Of a stretch of 40,474 nucleotides of DNA, positions 29,892-40,214 are shown in pieces; within the stretch, counting starts at the first letter, position 1, and each line of letters begins with the position of its first letter. The stretch comes from Clostridiales bacterium (lineage in GTDB: Bacteria; Bacillota; Clostridia; Lachnospirales; Lachnospiraceae), in contig JAAYPX010000084.1 of the NCBI GenBank assembly GCA_012519565.1, positions 1 through 40,474 on the forward strand. Reading direction: 5' to 3'. The notes beneath the pieces are model-generated. The model saw only the letters and a program-made list of their open reading frames with translations, had not been told where the DNA came from and made no database searches. A program made the translations under genes and the position numbers.

Positions 29892-32354
29892 ATGTGGAAT
29901 ACTATAATCTTTGGTGAAATGTTTTACCATATTTTCTATGTTTTCTTTCTTTGTGCTTTTTTTGGTTGGATTTATGAAAGTTGTTTTGTTTCTATACAGA
30001 AAAAAACCTTTGTTAATCGAGGGTTTCTCAATGGCCCCATTATACCTATTTATGGTTGTGGAGCTTTATTAATTTACTTAGTTCTTTGGGATTATAGGGA
30101 TAACCTTATACTGGTGTATTTTGTTGGAGCTTTAATGGCAACACTACTTGAATATATCACATCTCTGGTTATGGAGCTGGCTTTTAATACTAGATGGTGG
30201 GATTATAGTAACTATCGATTTAATATAAAAGGGAGGGTGTGTTTGGCTGCATCGTCTCTTTGGGGTATTATGTCTATCGCCATGGTGAAGTTCTTTCAGC
30301 CGGGTATTAATTTTATAATATCAAAAATCCCTAGAACTTACGGGGAAGCAGTAGGTTATGTTATATTGATTTTATTTGGGATAGATATTATCTTATCTGT
30401 GATCTATACAGTTAAGTTTAAGCAGTTGCTAGAAAAGCTGCACAATCTACGTCAGGATATCATAGACTATGTATCTACTATAGGAGTCAAGGGAGTGGCC
30501 GAAGAGTTAAAGGTTAGACTTACTAATTTAAGACTGGCAGTTTTTTTCTCGGAAGTTAAATCTATAAATTCGATCTTATTAAGATTATCCAAACGTAAAG
30601 ATAAAACTGAATTAAGTAAGATAAAATTGGACATAGATAAACGCATGGGAGAATATTCGCGTCGTTACCAGGAACTTAAAACTGATAAAATACATATTCG
30701 TATATTAAAAGCCTTCCCAACTATGAGTGTAGGTAATAGGGATATAGCTTTAAAGGATTTACGGGAGAAAATTATTAGAAAAGGGGTAATTAAGGTGAGC
30801 TTGAATCTACATGAAGGGGTTACCGGTAGAATAAAGGGATATTTAAGTGGCTTTTTTCGAGCTGCTATAGTTGGCTTATTGGTTCTAGCCCAATTTGCTC
30901 TAATTATATATCTATCATATACCTTAAAGGGATATACAGTATATATATACTCTTTTATACAGGTATTAAGTATCTTAATAATTATATCCTTAGTTAATGA
31001 TGATAGGAATGATTCTTATAAGATCAGCTGGATATGCATAATTGCTGCATTTCCGATTACCGGCCATATTATGTTTATGCAATGGGGGAACCGCAGTAAG
31101 AAGAGAATCGATAAGAAAATTTTAAAAAAATTAGAGGCTGGAGCTCAGTATTTAGAGTATGATCCTGAGGTTATGGAGGAATTTGCTCAAAAATATCCTA
31201 CCAAGAGTCGGATGACCAGGTATCTGGAAACCAATCGTTTTCCTTTGTTTAAAAATAATAAGATTGATTATTATCCAATGGCAGATAAAGCATTTGCCGC
31301 TATTTTTGAAGAAATAGAAAAAGCCCAAAATTTTGTTTTAATAAATTTCTTTATTATTGGTGAAGGTGCCCTTTGGGACCAGCTCCATAGTCTTTTAAAA
31401 AGAAAAATCCAATCTGGAGTTAAGGTCCTATTTCTGATGGATGATTTTGGAGCCATGCTTCGAACATCTAAGAATTTTAAAAAGAATTTGGAAAGTGAAG
31501 GTTTTGAGGTAAGGGTATTTAACCCTATCCATAAATACACCGATAAATTATACATGAATTATCGTAGCCATCAAAAGATTATTGTAGTAGATGGCAATGT
31601 AGGATTTACAGGGGGCTTTAATCTTGCTGATGAATATGTTAATCTAGTAGCTAGGTTTGGATTATGGAAGGATAATGGAATTCGTGTAGAGGGAGACGCT
31701 GTTTGGGGATTGACAGTTACATTTTTACAGATGTGGGAAGCCTCCGCCAACGAAAAACCCATTGATTATAATAATTATAGGCCTACCAGGATATTTGAGC
31801 AAAATGATGTGTTTTGCCATGTGGTTTCTGATGGACCAGCCAATAATCCTAGAAATCCTATAGAAAGTATTTATAAGCAGATTATGTATTATGCTAAGAA
31901 GAGGTTATATATTACAACTCCATATTTAATAATTGAAGATGATATGAGAGAAGCATTGTGTACCGCTGCCAAAAGTGGTGTCGATGTGCGTATTATAACC
32001 CCCTATATTCCAGATAAGAAGCATGTAAAAATCCTTACCAACTATAACTATGGTAGATTACTGGAAGCAGGGGTAAGAATTTTTGAATATACTCCAGGCT
32101 TTATCCATGCTAAAACAATAATAAGTGAGGACACCGGTATTGTAGGGACTATTAATATGGATTATAGAAGTTTCCATCTCCATTATGAATGTGGTGTATG
32201 GATCTGCAACCAGGAAGTTATCAATACTATTTATGAGGATTTAACTCAGACCATGGAGCAATGCCATGAAATAACTTATGATGAGTGGAAGAGCCGGCCC
32301 CTACCTATGAAGATATATCAGATGATATTAAATCTATTTGCAACTTTGATGTAG
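29892..32354 (+). CDS. fusion protein: N-terminal CmpB-like putative ABC-transporter permease domain plus C-terminal cardiolipin synthase (two PLD motifs)
   Basis: N-term FLCAFFGWIYESCFVSIQKKTFVNRGFLNGPIIPIYGCGAL...FNTRWWDYSNYRFNIKGRVCL. C-term NYRSHQKIIVVDGNVGFTGGFNLADEY and FIHAKTIISEDTGIVGTINMDYRSF. Confidence 0.88.
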   Translation: MWNTIIFGEMFYHIFYVFFLCAFFGWIYESCFVSIQKKTFVNRGFLNGPIIPIYGCGALLIYLVLWDYRDNLILVYFVGALMATLLEYITSLVMELAFNTRWWDYSNYRFNIKGRVCLAASSLWGIMSIAMVKFFQPGINFIISKIPRTYGEAVGYVILILFGIDIILSVIYTVKFKQLLEKLHNLRQDIIDYVSTIGVKGVAEELKVRLTNLRLAVFFSEVKSINSILLRLSKRKDKTELSKIKLDIDKRMGEYSRRYQELKTDKIHIRILKAFPTMSVGNRDIALKDLREKIIRKGVIKVSLNLHEGVTGRIKGYLSGFFRAAIVGLLVLAQFALIIYLSYTLKGYTVYIYSFIQVLSILIIISLVNDDRNDSYKISWICIIAAFPITGHIMFMQWGNRSKKRIDKKILKKLEAGAQYLEYDPEVMEEFAQKYPTKSRMTRYLETNRFPLFKNNKIDYYPMADKAFAAIFEEIEKAQNFVLINFFIIGEGALWDQLHSLLKRKIQSGVKVLFLMDDFGAMLRTSKNFKKNLESEGFEVRVFNPIHKYTDKLYMNYRSHQKIIVVDGNVGFTGGFNLADEYVNLVARFGLWKDNGIRVEGDAVWGLTVTFLQMWEASANEKPIDYNNYRPTRIFEQNDVFCHVVSDGPANNPRNPIESIYKQIMYYAKKRLYITTPYLIIEDDMREALCTAAKSGVDVRIITPYIPDKKHVKILTNYNYGRLLEAGVRIFEYTPGFIHAKTIISEDTGIVGTINMDYRSFHLHYECGVWICNQEVINTIYEDLTQTMEQCHEITYDEWKSRPLPMKIYQMILNLFATLM

Positions 32355-32397
32355 AATAAAGGACGTATGAAGAAAGATGAAAGAATGAGGTGGTTTT

Positions 32398-33012
32398 TTG
32401 ATCAGTTATCTAAAGGGTGAACTGACTGAAATAAATGAAAGTTATATTGTGATAGAGGTTGGTAATATAGGTTATGAAGTAGCCCTACCAGCCTCCTCCA
32501 TAATGGAATTGCCCCCTAGAGGAAGTGCCGTTAAAATATATACATATATGCATGTTAGAGAAGATGCCATTGGATTGTTTGGTTTTCTAACTAAGGATGA
32601 TATGGAGATGTTTAGATTACTTATAACCGTTAATGGGATTGGTCCTAGGACCGCTTTAGGGATTTTATCAGCTATAACAGCTGATGAACTTAGATTTGCA
32701 ATTCTAGCAGAGGATGTTAAGAAAATCTCCAAGGCACCGGGCATAGGTAATAAGACAGCCAGTAAAATGATATTGGAATTAAAAGATAAAATTAAACTAG
32801 AAGATGCCTTTGAAAAGCAACTTATCAATAAGGAGACGAAAAAGAGTAATGGTAATACTAATCGGATTCTAGGTCTTAGGGATGAAGCTATACAAGCTTT
32901 AACGGTACTAGGATATTCCAGTTCCGATGCTTTTAAGATTGTATCAGGGATTGATATTGAGGAAGATATGCAAGTGGAAGATATATTAAAACTTTCTTTA
33001 AAGAGGATGTAA
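32398..33012 (+). CDS. ruvA: Holliday junction branch migration protein RuvA (TTG start)
   Basis: MISYLKGELTEINESYIVIEVGNIGYEV, VNGIGPRTALGIL, APGIGNKTASKMILELKDK. Confidence 0.96.
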   Translation: MISYLKGELTEINESYIVIEVGNIGYEVALPASSIMELPPRGSAVKIYTYMHVREDAIGLFGFLTKDDMEMFRLLITVNGIGPRTALGILSAITADELRFAILAEDVKKISKAPGIGNKTASKMILELKDKIKLEDAFEKQLINKETKKSNGNTNRILGLRDEAIQALTVLGYSSSDAFKIVSGIDIEEDMQVEDILKLSLKRM

Positions 33013-33026
33013 AGTAGGAGATAAGT

Positions 33027-34034
33027 ATGGCAAAGCGAATGATTACAACAGAACTAATTGATGAGGACAGGCCGATAGAGAATCATTTAAGGCCTCAGAT
33101 GTTAACTGACTATATAGGTCAAACCAAGGTAAAGAATAATCTAAAGGTATATATAGAGGCAGCCAAACAAAGAAATGAAACCTTGGATCATGTTCTTTTA
33201 TTTGGCCCCCCTGGACTTGGTAAAACCACTCTGGCTGGTATTATTGCCAATGAAATGGGAGTAAATATTAAGATTACTTCTGGGCCTGTTATTGAGAAAC
33301 CTGGTGAGATGGCAGCAATTCTCAATAATTTGCAAGAGGGAGATGTTCTTTTTGTGGACGAGATCCATAGACTGAACAGGCAGGTGGAGGAATTATTATA
33401 CCCAGCCATGGAAGACTTTGTAATAGATATAGTGATTGGTAAAGGGGCAACAGCCAAGTCAATCCGCTTGGATTTACCTAAGTTTACCTTGGTCGGGGCA
33501 ACAACCAGAGCAGGTATGCTTACCCCTCCCCTAAGGGACCGTTTTGGAGTAGTGGATCGATTGGAGTTTTATACAATTGATGAGTTAAAAAGGATTATAT
33601 TAAGATCCGCCCAGGTGTTTAATGTAGCAATCGATGAGGATGGGGCTATTGAACTGGCAAGACGTTCTAGAGGTACCCCAAGATTGGCCAATCGTCTGCT
33701 CAAAAGGGTAAGGGATTTTGCACAAGTTAAATATGATGGGAAAATCACCAAAGAGGTTGCTGGTTTTGCTCTGGATTTACTAGAGGTAGATAAATTAGGT
33801 TTAGATCATATTGACAGAGAGATATTGTTAACTATGATAGAAAGATTTAACGGAGGTCCTGTGGGCGTAGAAGCGATTGCTACAACCATAGGAGAGGATC
33901 CGGGAACAATAGAAGAGGTATATGAACCCTATCTAGTACAGAACGGGCTAGTCCTTCGTACACCCAGGGGTAGAGTTGCTTCAGATTTGGCCTATAAGCA
34001 TATGGGGTTACAGCTTTCACCCAAGTCGGAGTAG
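33027..34034 (+). CDS. ruvB: Holliday junction branch migration helicase RuvB
   Basis: [66 protein letters not shown]. Confidence 0.98.
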   Translation: MAKRMITTELIDEDRPIENHLRPQMLTDYIGQTKVKNNLKVYIEAAKQRNETLDHVLLFGPPGLGKTTLAGIIANEMGVNIKITSGPVIEKPGEMAAILNNLQEGDVLFVDEIHRLNRQVEELLYPAMEDFVIDIVIGKGATAKSIRLDLPKFTLVGATTRAGMLTPPLRDRFGVVDRLEFYTIDELKRIILRSAQVFNVAIDEDGAIELARRSRGTPRLANRLLKRVRDFAQVKYDGKITKEVAGFALDLLEVDKLGLDHIDREILLTMIERFNGGPVGVEAIATTIGEDPGTIEEVYEPYLVQNGLVLRTPRGRVASDLAYKHMGLQLSPKSE

Positions 34035-34050
34035 ATGATTATAAATCAAC

Positions 34051-34079
34051 TTGTCTAACTTGTTAACTTAAGTTATAAT
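34051..34079 (+). promoter_or_regulatory. sigma-A type promoter for zapA
   Basis: TTGTCT (34051-34056), 17-nt spacer, TATAAT (34074-34079). Confidence 0.6.
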
Positions 34080-34151
34080 ATAGCTATCATTGGAATGCAT
34101 CGTGGTATTGCTCTTATATATACTATACCATTAAATACGGGGGCGGATTGT

Positions 34152-34559
34152 ATGAATAAGTTTAATGATATTGAGGTTATCATTAATAATAGAAGATATA
34201 AGCTATGTGGTTATGAAAGTGAAGAATACTTGCATAAGATAGCTTCCTATATTAATAATAAGTATAATGAGCTGCGTGATAAGGATGCATTTAAATTCAT
34301 AGATTCTGAGATGAAAAATATTATGATTCAGATTAATATAGCCGATGATTATCATAAGACTTTAGAAAAAGTTAAAGAATTAGAGATAGAGATAGATGAT
34401 AAGAGCAATGAAATATACGAATTAAAGCATGAAATTGTTTCAAGACAAACCAAGTTAGATATGGCACTGGAGGATATTGAGAAACTTAAATTAGAAATAA
34501 ATGAAGCGCAAAAGAAGATTGTAAGGTTGGAAACAGAGTTGAAAGATAGAAATAAGTAA
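34152..34559 (+). CDS. zapA: cell division protein ZapA
   Basis: IEVIINNRRYKLCGYESEEYLHKIASYINNKYNEL and a C-terminal coiled coil; start at ATG 34152. Confidence 0.85.
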   Translation: MNKFNDIEVIINNRRYKLCGYESEEYLHKIASYINNKYNELRDKDAFKFIDSEMKNIMIQINIADDYHKTLEKVKELEIEIDDKSNEIYELKHEIVSRQTKLDMALEDIEKLKLEINEAQKKIVRLETELKDRNK

Positions 34560-34570
34560 TTGATATTATT

Positions 34571-34655
34571 TAGAAGCTGCCCAATAGCTCGCCACATGGG
34601 ATGAATATATATCCATCACTTGTATTAGTCCGGTTGTTGGATACGGCTTCTTTTT
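34571..34655 (+). other. structured intergenic element or terminator between zapA and U32 peptidase gene
   Basis: Closing agaagc/gcttct, inner ccca/tggg, gatg/catc and gtat/atac stems, ending in ttcttttt. Confidence 0.35.
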
Positions 34656-34693
34656 GATTCAGAGGTTAATGTAAAGGAGAATAGTGGTTCGGA

Positions 34694-37168
34694 ATGAATA
34701 TAAATAGACGTATTGAAGTTCTTGCACCAGCAGGGTCTTATGAAGGAATGATAGCAGCAATGAATGCTGGATGTGATGCTGTATATATAGGGGGAAATAG
34801 CTTTGGAGCTAGGGCTTATGCCAACAACTTGGATCAGGATGCCTTGATGGCAGCCATAGACGAGGCCCATATAAGGGGGAAAAAATTATATCTAACTGTG
34901 AATACCTTAGTTAAGGAGCAGGAGAGAAGTTACCTATATAGCTTTTTGGATAAATTATATCTTCATGGATTAGATGCAGTTATAGTTCAGGATGTTGGCG
35001 CCATGCATTTTATCCATAGGCATTTTCCGAACCTAGAGATTCATGCCAGTACTCAGACAACCATAGCTATGGCCCAGGGAGCAGATTTGCTAAAGGATGT
35101 GGGAGTTACTAGGCTAGTTACCCCTAGGGAACTGTCCCTTAAGGAGATAAAGAATATTAGAGAGAATACGGATCTAGAGATAGAAACCTTTGTCCACGGT
35201 GCTTTATGCTACTGTTACTCAGGGCAATGTCTTATGAGTAGTATGATAGGTGGTAGAAGTGGTAATAGGGGAAGATGTGCTCAACCTTGTAGGATGCCTT
35301 ATCAGTTCTTTAATGGAGATAAACAGGTAGCAGGGGAGCAATATTTACTTAGTCCTAAGGATATCTGTACAGTGGCTATGATCCCGGAGATGATAGAGGC
35401 AGGTATTGATTCCTTTAAAATAGAAGGTAGAATGAAGAGGCCAGAATATGCTGCTGCAGTTACCCATGTGTATAGAAAATATGTAGATCTATATAATGCC
35501 TTGGGTAAGGAGGGTTTCAAAAATTATATCAATGAAGCTCACAGTGATTATAAGCAGGATATGCAGGAACTCCAGGATATTTATAACCGTGGTGGTTTTA
35601 GTGAAGGGTATTTAAACACCTATAACGGCAAGAAGATGATGTCATTAAATAGACCCAATCACAGTGGTGTTTATATTGGTGATGTAATTAGTGTAAAAAA
35701 TAATCAGGTTACAATTGCTCTAAAGGAAAGTGTACAAGGGCAGGATGTATTAGAAATAAGAAAAAAGGAAGAAGTAAAGTTTGAGTTTACTGTTAAGGAC
35801 AACAAGGAAATAGGTGGACACATACAGGTATATGTGGGACCTAGGGCATATCATAAAGCCAAGGGAAATCATAAGAGAGTATCAAATGCTCCAGCTGTAG
35901 GGGATATGGTATTTAGAACTAAGAATACTCAGCTACTAGAGAGAATTGCTGATGATTATATATTAAATAATCAAAAGTATGATATATTTGGAACCCTAAG
36001 GGCTAAGGCCGGTGAAAAACTCTCCTTAACTATTGATTATGATAAATGGTCAGTTACAGTCTACCATGAAGTAGTGCAAGAGGCCATGAAGCAACCTATG
36101 ACCCGGGATAAGCTGGTAGCTCAAATTAAAAAAACCGGCAATACCATTTTTGAATTTATCAATGTGGAAGTGGAGATGGATGATAATATATTTGTGCCTG
36201 TAGCTTGGTTAAATGAGTTAAGAAGAGATGGCATACAAAGGCTTATGGATCAGGTGGCTGGATCTTATCGAAGGACTGAGAATATTAGTTATCAAGAGCA
36301 AGCCTATAGCATAAATAAAAATGAAGAAGATATGGGGATATCGGTTGCAGTACAGACAAGAGAGCAACTTAAATTGGCACTTAAATATAGGGAAATCAAA
36401 GCCATCTATGGGGATTATGAGATATTTAGCGATAGAAATGAAGGTAATATAGATTTAATTGATGAAGTAAAGTCTAGGGGGAAAAGTTTTTATATGATTC
36501 TTCCTCATATATGTAGACTTTCTGCATATGAAACTCTAAAAGAGGACATATTTTCATTAAAGGAGCAAAAGATAGACGGTTATCTGGTAAAAAACTTTGA
36601 GGAAATAGCCTTATTAAAGGAAATATATGGGGAGCAATTTAATGATAAAGATATTATCTTAAATTACAATATGTATATATATAATAAAGAGGCAAAGGAA
36701 TTTTGGCGAAAAAAAGGTATAAGCCATTTCACAGCGCCTGTGGAATTAAATTCACGGGAGTTAAAGAAACTACAGATATATGACTGTGATATGATTATTT
36801 ATGGTTATCAACCAGTGATGGTCAGTGCCCAGTGCCTAATGGCCAGTACAAATGGTTGTCATCCTTGTAAAAATGGGGAGCGAAGGAATACTTATCTTTC
36901 CGACCGGTTAAACAAGAAATTCTTTGTGCAAACCCACTGTAAAATGTGCTATAACATAATTTATAATGGCCAGAGATTAAACTTGCTTGATCAACTAGAA
37001 GAAATAAATGAAATGGCACCAAAGAGTTTAAGATTGGACTTTACCTTAGAGACCGTAGAAGAGATGAAGATGGTGCTGGACACTTTCCTTGCCTCAGGTG
37101 GTGGCAGGATGGGCCCACTAATAATAGATAATATTACGACAGGACATTTTAAACGGGGTATCGAGTAA
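34694..37168 (+). CDS. U32 family peptidase (collagenase-like/RlhA-like) with C-terminal extension
   Basis: VLAPAGSYEGMIAAMNAGCDAVYIGG, FVHGALCYCYSGQCLMSSMIGGRSGNRGRCAQPCRMPY, DSFKIEGRMKRPEYAAAVT. Confidence 0.94.
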   Translation: MNINRRIEVLAPAGSYEGMIAAMNAGCDAVYIGGNSFGARAYANNLDQDALMAAIDEAHIRGKKLYLTVNTLVKEQERSYLYSFLDKLYLHGLDAVIVQDVGAMHFIHRHFPNLEIHASTQTTIAMAQGADLLKDVGVTRLVTPRELSLKEIKNIRENTDLEIETFVHGALCYCYSGQCLMSSMIGGRSGNRGRCAQPCRMPYQFFNGDKQVAGEQYLLSPKDICTVAMIPEMIEAGIDSFKIEGRMKRPEYAAAVTHVYRKYVDLYNALGKEGFKNYINEAHSDYKQDMQELQDIYNRGGFSEGYLNTYNGKKMMSLNRPNHSGVYIGDVISVKNNQVTIALKESVQGQDVLEIRKKEEVKFEFTVKDNKEIGGHIQVYVGPRAYHKAKGNHKRVSNAPAVGDMVFRTKNTQLLERIADDYILNNQKYDIFGTLRAKAGEKLSLTIDYDKWSVTVYHEVVQEAMKQPMTRDKLVAQIKKTGNTIFEFINVEVEMDDNIFVPVAWLNELRRDGIQRLMDQVAGSYRRTENISYQEQAYSINKNEEDMGISVAVQTREQLKLALKYREIKAIYGDYEIFSDRNEGNIDLIDEVKSRGKSFYMILPHICRLSAYETLKEDIFSLKEQKIDGYLVKNFEEIALLKEIYGEQFNDKDIILNYNMYIYNKEAKEFWRKKGISHFTAPVELNSRELKKLQIYDCDMIIYGYQPVMVSAQCLMASTNGCHPCKNGERRNTYLSDRLNKKFFVQTHCKMCYNIIYNGQRLNLLDQLEEINEMAPKSLRLDFTLETVEEMKMVLDTFLASGGGRMGPLIIDNITTGHFKRGIE

Positions 37169-37220
37169 AAAATGACTACTATAAGCTAAGTTAATGACAT
37201 CGATTTTGGAGAAAGGAGTT

Positions 37221-37244
37221 AGGGCTGTCACAACAGACAGCCCT
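37221..37244 (+). promoter_or_regulatory. stem-loop abutting the ribosome binding region of the FtsW/RodA-like gene
   Basis: Perfect 9-bp stem agggctgtc / gacagccct with loop acaaca, 10 nt before ATG 37255. Confidence 0.5.
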
Positions 37245-37254
37245 ATAAGGGAGT

Positions 37255-38580
37255 ATGAATTCAATTGTAGAGTTAACCAAATATATAATGATGTTATTAG
37301 TTGGAATCTATACCTATTTCATATTTCGTATTTTTCGGTATAGGAATAAGACAATTCAAAACAAGGTATACAGATGGATGACAATTCTTATATTTACACT
37401 ACATTTTATGGGTTATTTTACCTTGTACATTCAGATATGGAATGATAAATTAATTCTCCTATATGGTGCTGAAGTCTTTATACTTTCTGTAGTTTTAAAC
37501 CTATACAATAAATTTTATCCTAAACACTCTAAGCTTATTCTTAGGAATATGTTACTGCTTACAGTTATCGGTTTTATTATGTTAACCAGATTGTCCTATG
37601 ACAAGGCTGTTAAACAAGTATTTATAGTAGCCGTATCACTGATTTTGAGCTTACTGGTACCATATATACTGGTATCTTGCCGTTGGCTTTATAAGTTTGG
37701 CTGGGTATATGGTGTAGTTGGAATTATGCTGCTACTGATAGTACTTTTTGCTGGTGAGACCCAATATGGAGCCACCAACTGGCTGACTTTAGGGGATATA
37801 AGTTTTCAGCCTTCGGAGTTTGTAAAACTTTTATTTGTCTTTAGTATTGCATCTATGTTCTATGAGGGTACTGATTTTAAAAGAATAGTTCCCATAACTA
37901 TTATGGCAGCTGCCAATGTGCTTATTATGGTCTTTCATAAGGATTTGGGCGGGGCCTTGATATTTTTTGTTACCTATGTATTTATGCTTTATACAGCCAC
38001 CAATAAAGCCCTCTATATGTTTGCGGGGTTAGGTTCTGGTAGTATTGCTTCCTTAGTAGCCTATAAACTATTTGGCCATGTTAGGGTAAGGGTAATGGCA
38101 TGGCAGCATCCCTTTCGTTATATCGACAATGAGGGATACCAGATTACCCAATCATTATTTGCCATAGGTACAGGGGGCTTTATGGGCTTGGGATTGAATC
38201 AAGGACTTCCTACTAATATTCCAGTGGTAGACAGCGATTTTATCTTTTCTGCCATATCAGAAGAATTAGGAGGACTTTTTGCCATCAGTATTATACTTAT
38301 TTATGTTAATCTATTCATTGTATTCATGGATATCTCCATAAAATCAGAGGATTTATTTTATCGTTTGCTTTCACTGGGATTTGCTGTAATGTTTGCCTTT
38401 CAAGTTTTTTTATGCATCGGAGGGGTTATTAAATTTATCCCTTCGACAGGAGTAACCCTACCTTTAATCAGCTTAGGAGGTAGCTCTGCCTTCTCTACTA
38501 TAATTATGTTTGCTACAATGCAGGGGATTTATCTACAACAAAGATTTTATAAAAATGATAGAGCTGAAGGTATTGGTTAA
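37255..38580 (+). CDS. FtsW/RodA/SpoVE family SEDS protein
   Basis: LTLGDISFQPSEFVKLLFV, HKDLGGALIFF, DSDFIFSAISEELGG, FIPSTGVTLPLISLGGSS. Confidence 0.95.
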   Translation: MNSIVELTKYIMMLLVGIYTYFIFRIFRYRNKTIQNKVYRWMTILIFTLHFMGYFTLYIQIWNDKLILLYGAEVFILSVVLNLYNKFYPKHSKLILRNMLLLTVIGFIMLTRLSYDKAVKQVFIVAVSLILSLLVPYILVSCRWLYKFGWVYGVVGIMLLLIVLFAGETQYGATNWLTLGDISFQPSEFVKLLFVFSIASMFYEGTDFKRIVPITIMAAANVLIMVFHKDLGGALIFFVTYVFMLYTATNKALYMFAGLGSGSIASLVAYKLFGHVRVRVMAWQHPFRYIDNEGYQITQSLFAIGTGGFMGLGLNQGLPTNIPVVDSDFIFSAISEELGGLFAISIILIYVNLFIVFMDISIKSEDLFYRLLSLGFAVMFAFQVFLCIGGVIKFIPSTGVTLPLISLGGSSAFSTIIMFATMQGIYLQQRFYKNDRAEGIG

Positions 38581-38605
38581 ACAATCCGGTTAGGAGTCGG
38601 TGGTT

Positions 38606-40048
38606 ATGAATAATATGAATGAAAATTTTCAGAAGGAACAGAAAAAGTCAATACTTAGAGTAATCTATGTTTTTGTAGGTCTATTTATTCTTACTATAAT
38701 ATATTTCACTCACTTTATATTGGTAAAAAGTGGTGATGTCATTAACAATGCCTATAACAGGAGACAAGGTGTTTTGGAAGAAAAGGTGATTCGGGGAAAT
38801 ATTCTATCTTCCAAAGGTGAGATACTGGCCAGAACTGCAATAGACAAAGAGGGTAATGAAAAAAGAGAATATCCTTATGGTGATATGTTTGCCCATGTGG
38901 TAGGTAGATATACTAGAGGTATTAGCGGTATTGAAGAAGCTGAAAATATTAGGCTTCTTACTTCGGATATCAATTCCATAGAAAAGATAGTATATGAATT
39001 ATCAGGCCAAAAGAACTTGGGTAATAATGTGATAACAAGCTTAGATGTTCAGTTACAGAAGATAGCATATGAAAGCTTGGGTAATAATCGGGGAGCTGTG
39101 GTTGTTATGGAACCTAATTCTGGAAGGATACTGGCAATGGTATCTAAACCTGCTTATGATCCCAATAAGATAGATAGCACTTGGGATGAGGTTAGTAGTA
39201 ATGAGGATGAGTCGCCTTTAATTAATAGGGCTACCCAAGGATTATATGCCCCTGGGTCTACATTTAAAATAATGACCTCTTTAGCACTGATGAGACAAGA
39301 TCCTGAATATGAGAATTATGAGTATTATTGCGATAGTTCCATAAAATATGAAAATATGGTGATACGATGCGCCGGTAAGGTCGCCCATGGTAAGGTGGAT
39401 TTGGTAAAGTCTTTGGCAAAATCCTGTAATACTTCCTTTGTTAATATAGGAAATTCACTGGACATAAACCAATTTAGAATACTATGTGAAGAATTTCTTT
39501 TTAATAAGAACTTGCCTATAAGCATGGCCAGTTCACCCAGTAGCTTTAAATTGAACTCTGAATCTGGACAGAAAGAACTTATGCAGACATCGATTGGTAT
39601 GGGAAAAACTCTGATTACCCCCCTACACAATGCTATGATTATTTCTACCATAGCAAATAAAGGAAGTATGATGAAGCCTCAAGTTGTACTTAGGGTAGAG
39701 AATGCAGATGGGCATACTATAAAAAGATATACCACCCAATCTATAGGTAATTTAATGACTTTAGAAGAGGCAGATTATTTGGCTCAGATGCTCAGGAGCG
39801 TGGTTGAGGATGGGACAGCCAAAGAATTAAAGGATCTGCCCTTTCAAGTAGCTGGCAAAACTGGTTCAGCTGAACAAGAGGGAAAGGCACCCCATGCATG
39901 GTTTGTTGGATATGCACCCTATGATAATCCTAGAATAGCTGTAAGTATTATTGTAGAGAGTGTAGGAACAGGTAGTGATTACGCTGTACCAATAGCAAAA
40001 AAGTTGTTTCAAGCATATCTTGATAGTGAGAATAATGGGGGATTTTGA
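38606..40048 (+). CDS. penicillin-binding protein, class B transpeptidase (PbpA-like)
   Basis: STFK active site in LYAPGSTFKIMTS, SCN in AKSCNTSF, KTG in AGKTGSAEQ; ATG 38606 after aggag. Confidence 0.95.
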   Translation: MNNMNENFQKEQKKSILRVIYVFVGLFILTIIYFTHFILVKSGDVINNAYNRRQGVLEEKVIRGNILSSKGEILARTAIDKEGNEKREYPYGDMFAHVVGRYTRGISGIEEAENIRLLTSDINSIEKIVYELSGQKNLGNNVITSLDVQLQKIAYESLGNNRGAVVVMEPNSGRILAMVSKPAYDPNKIDSTWDEVSSNEDESPLINRATQGLYAPGSTFKIMTSLALMRQDPEYENYEYYCDSSIKYENMVIRCAGKVAHGKVDLVKSLAKSCNTSFVNIGNSLDINQFRILCEEFLFNKNLPISMASSPSSFKLNSESGQKELMQTSIGMGKTLITPLHNAMIISTIANKGSMMKPQVVLRVENADGHTIKRYTTQSIGNLMTLEEADYLAQMLRSVVEDGTAKELKDLPFQVAGKTGSAEQEGKAPHAWFVGYAPYDNPRIAVSIIVESVGTGSDYAVPIAKKLFQAYLDSENNGGF

Positions 40049-40142
40049 TGTTTTCTGTAGAAGAAAGTAGAATTGTCAGTTAGGCAGTGATAAAAAATAT
40101 TATGGAAAATTTGTAAAATGTATGTTTGTTATTAAAAACAAG

Positions 40143-40171
40143 TTGAAAATAATACTATATTGATGTATACT
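40143..40171 (+). promoter_or_regulatory. sigma-A type promoter for NUDIX gene
   Basis: TTGAAA (40143-40148), 17-nt spacer, TATACT (40166-40171). Confidence 0.6.
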
Positions 40172-40214
40172 TAGACCAGATAAGAAGATACACCAAAAAA
40201 CAGGAGGAATTGCG

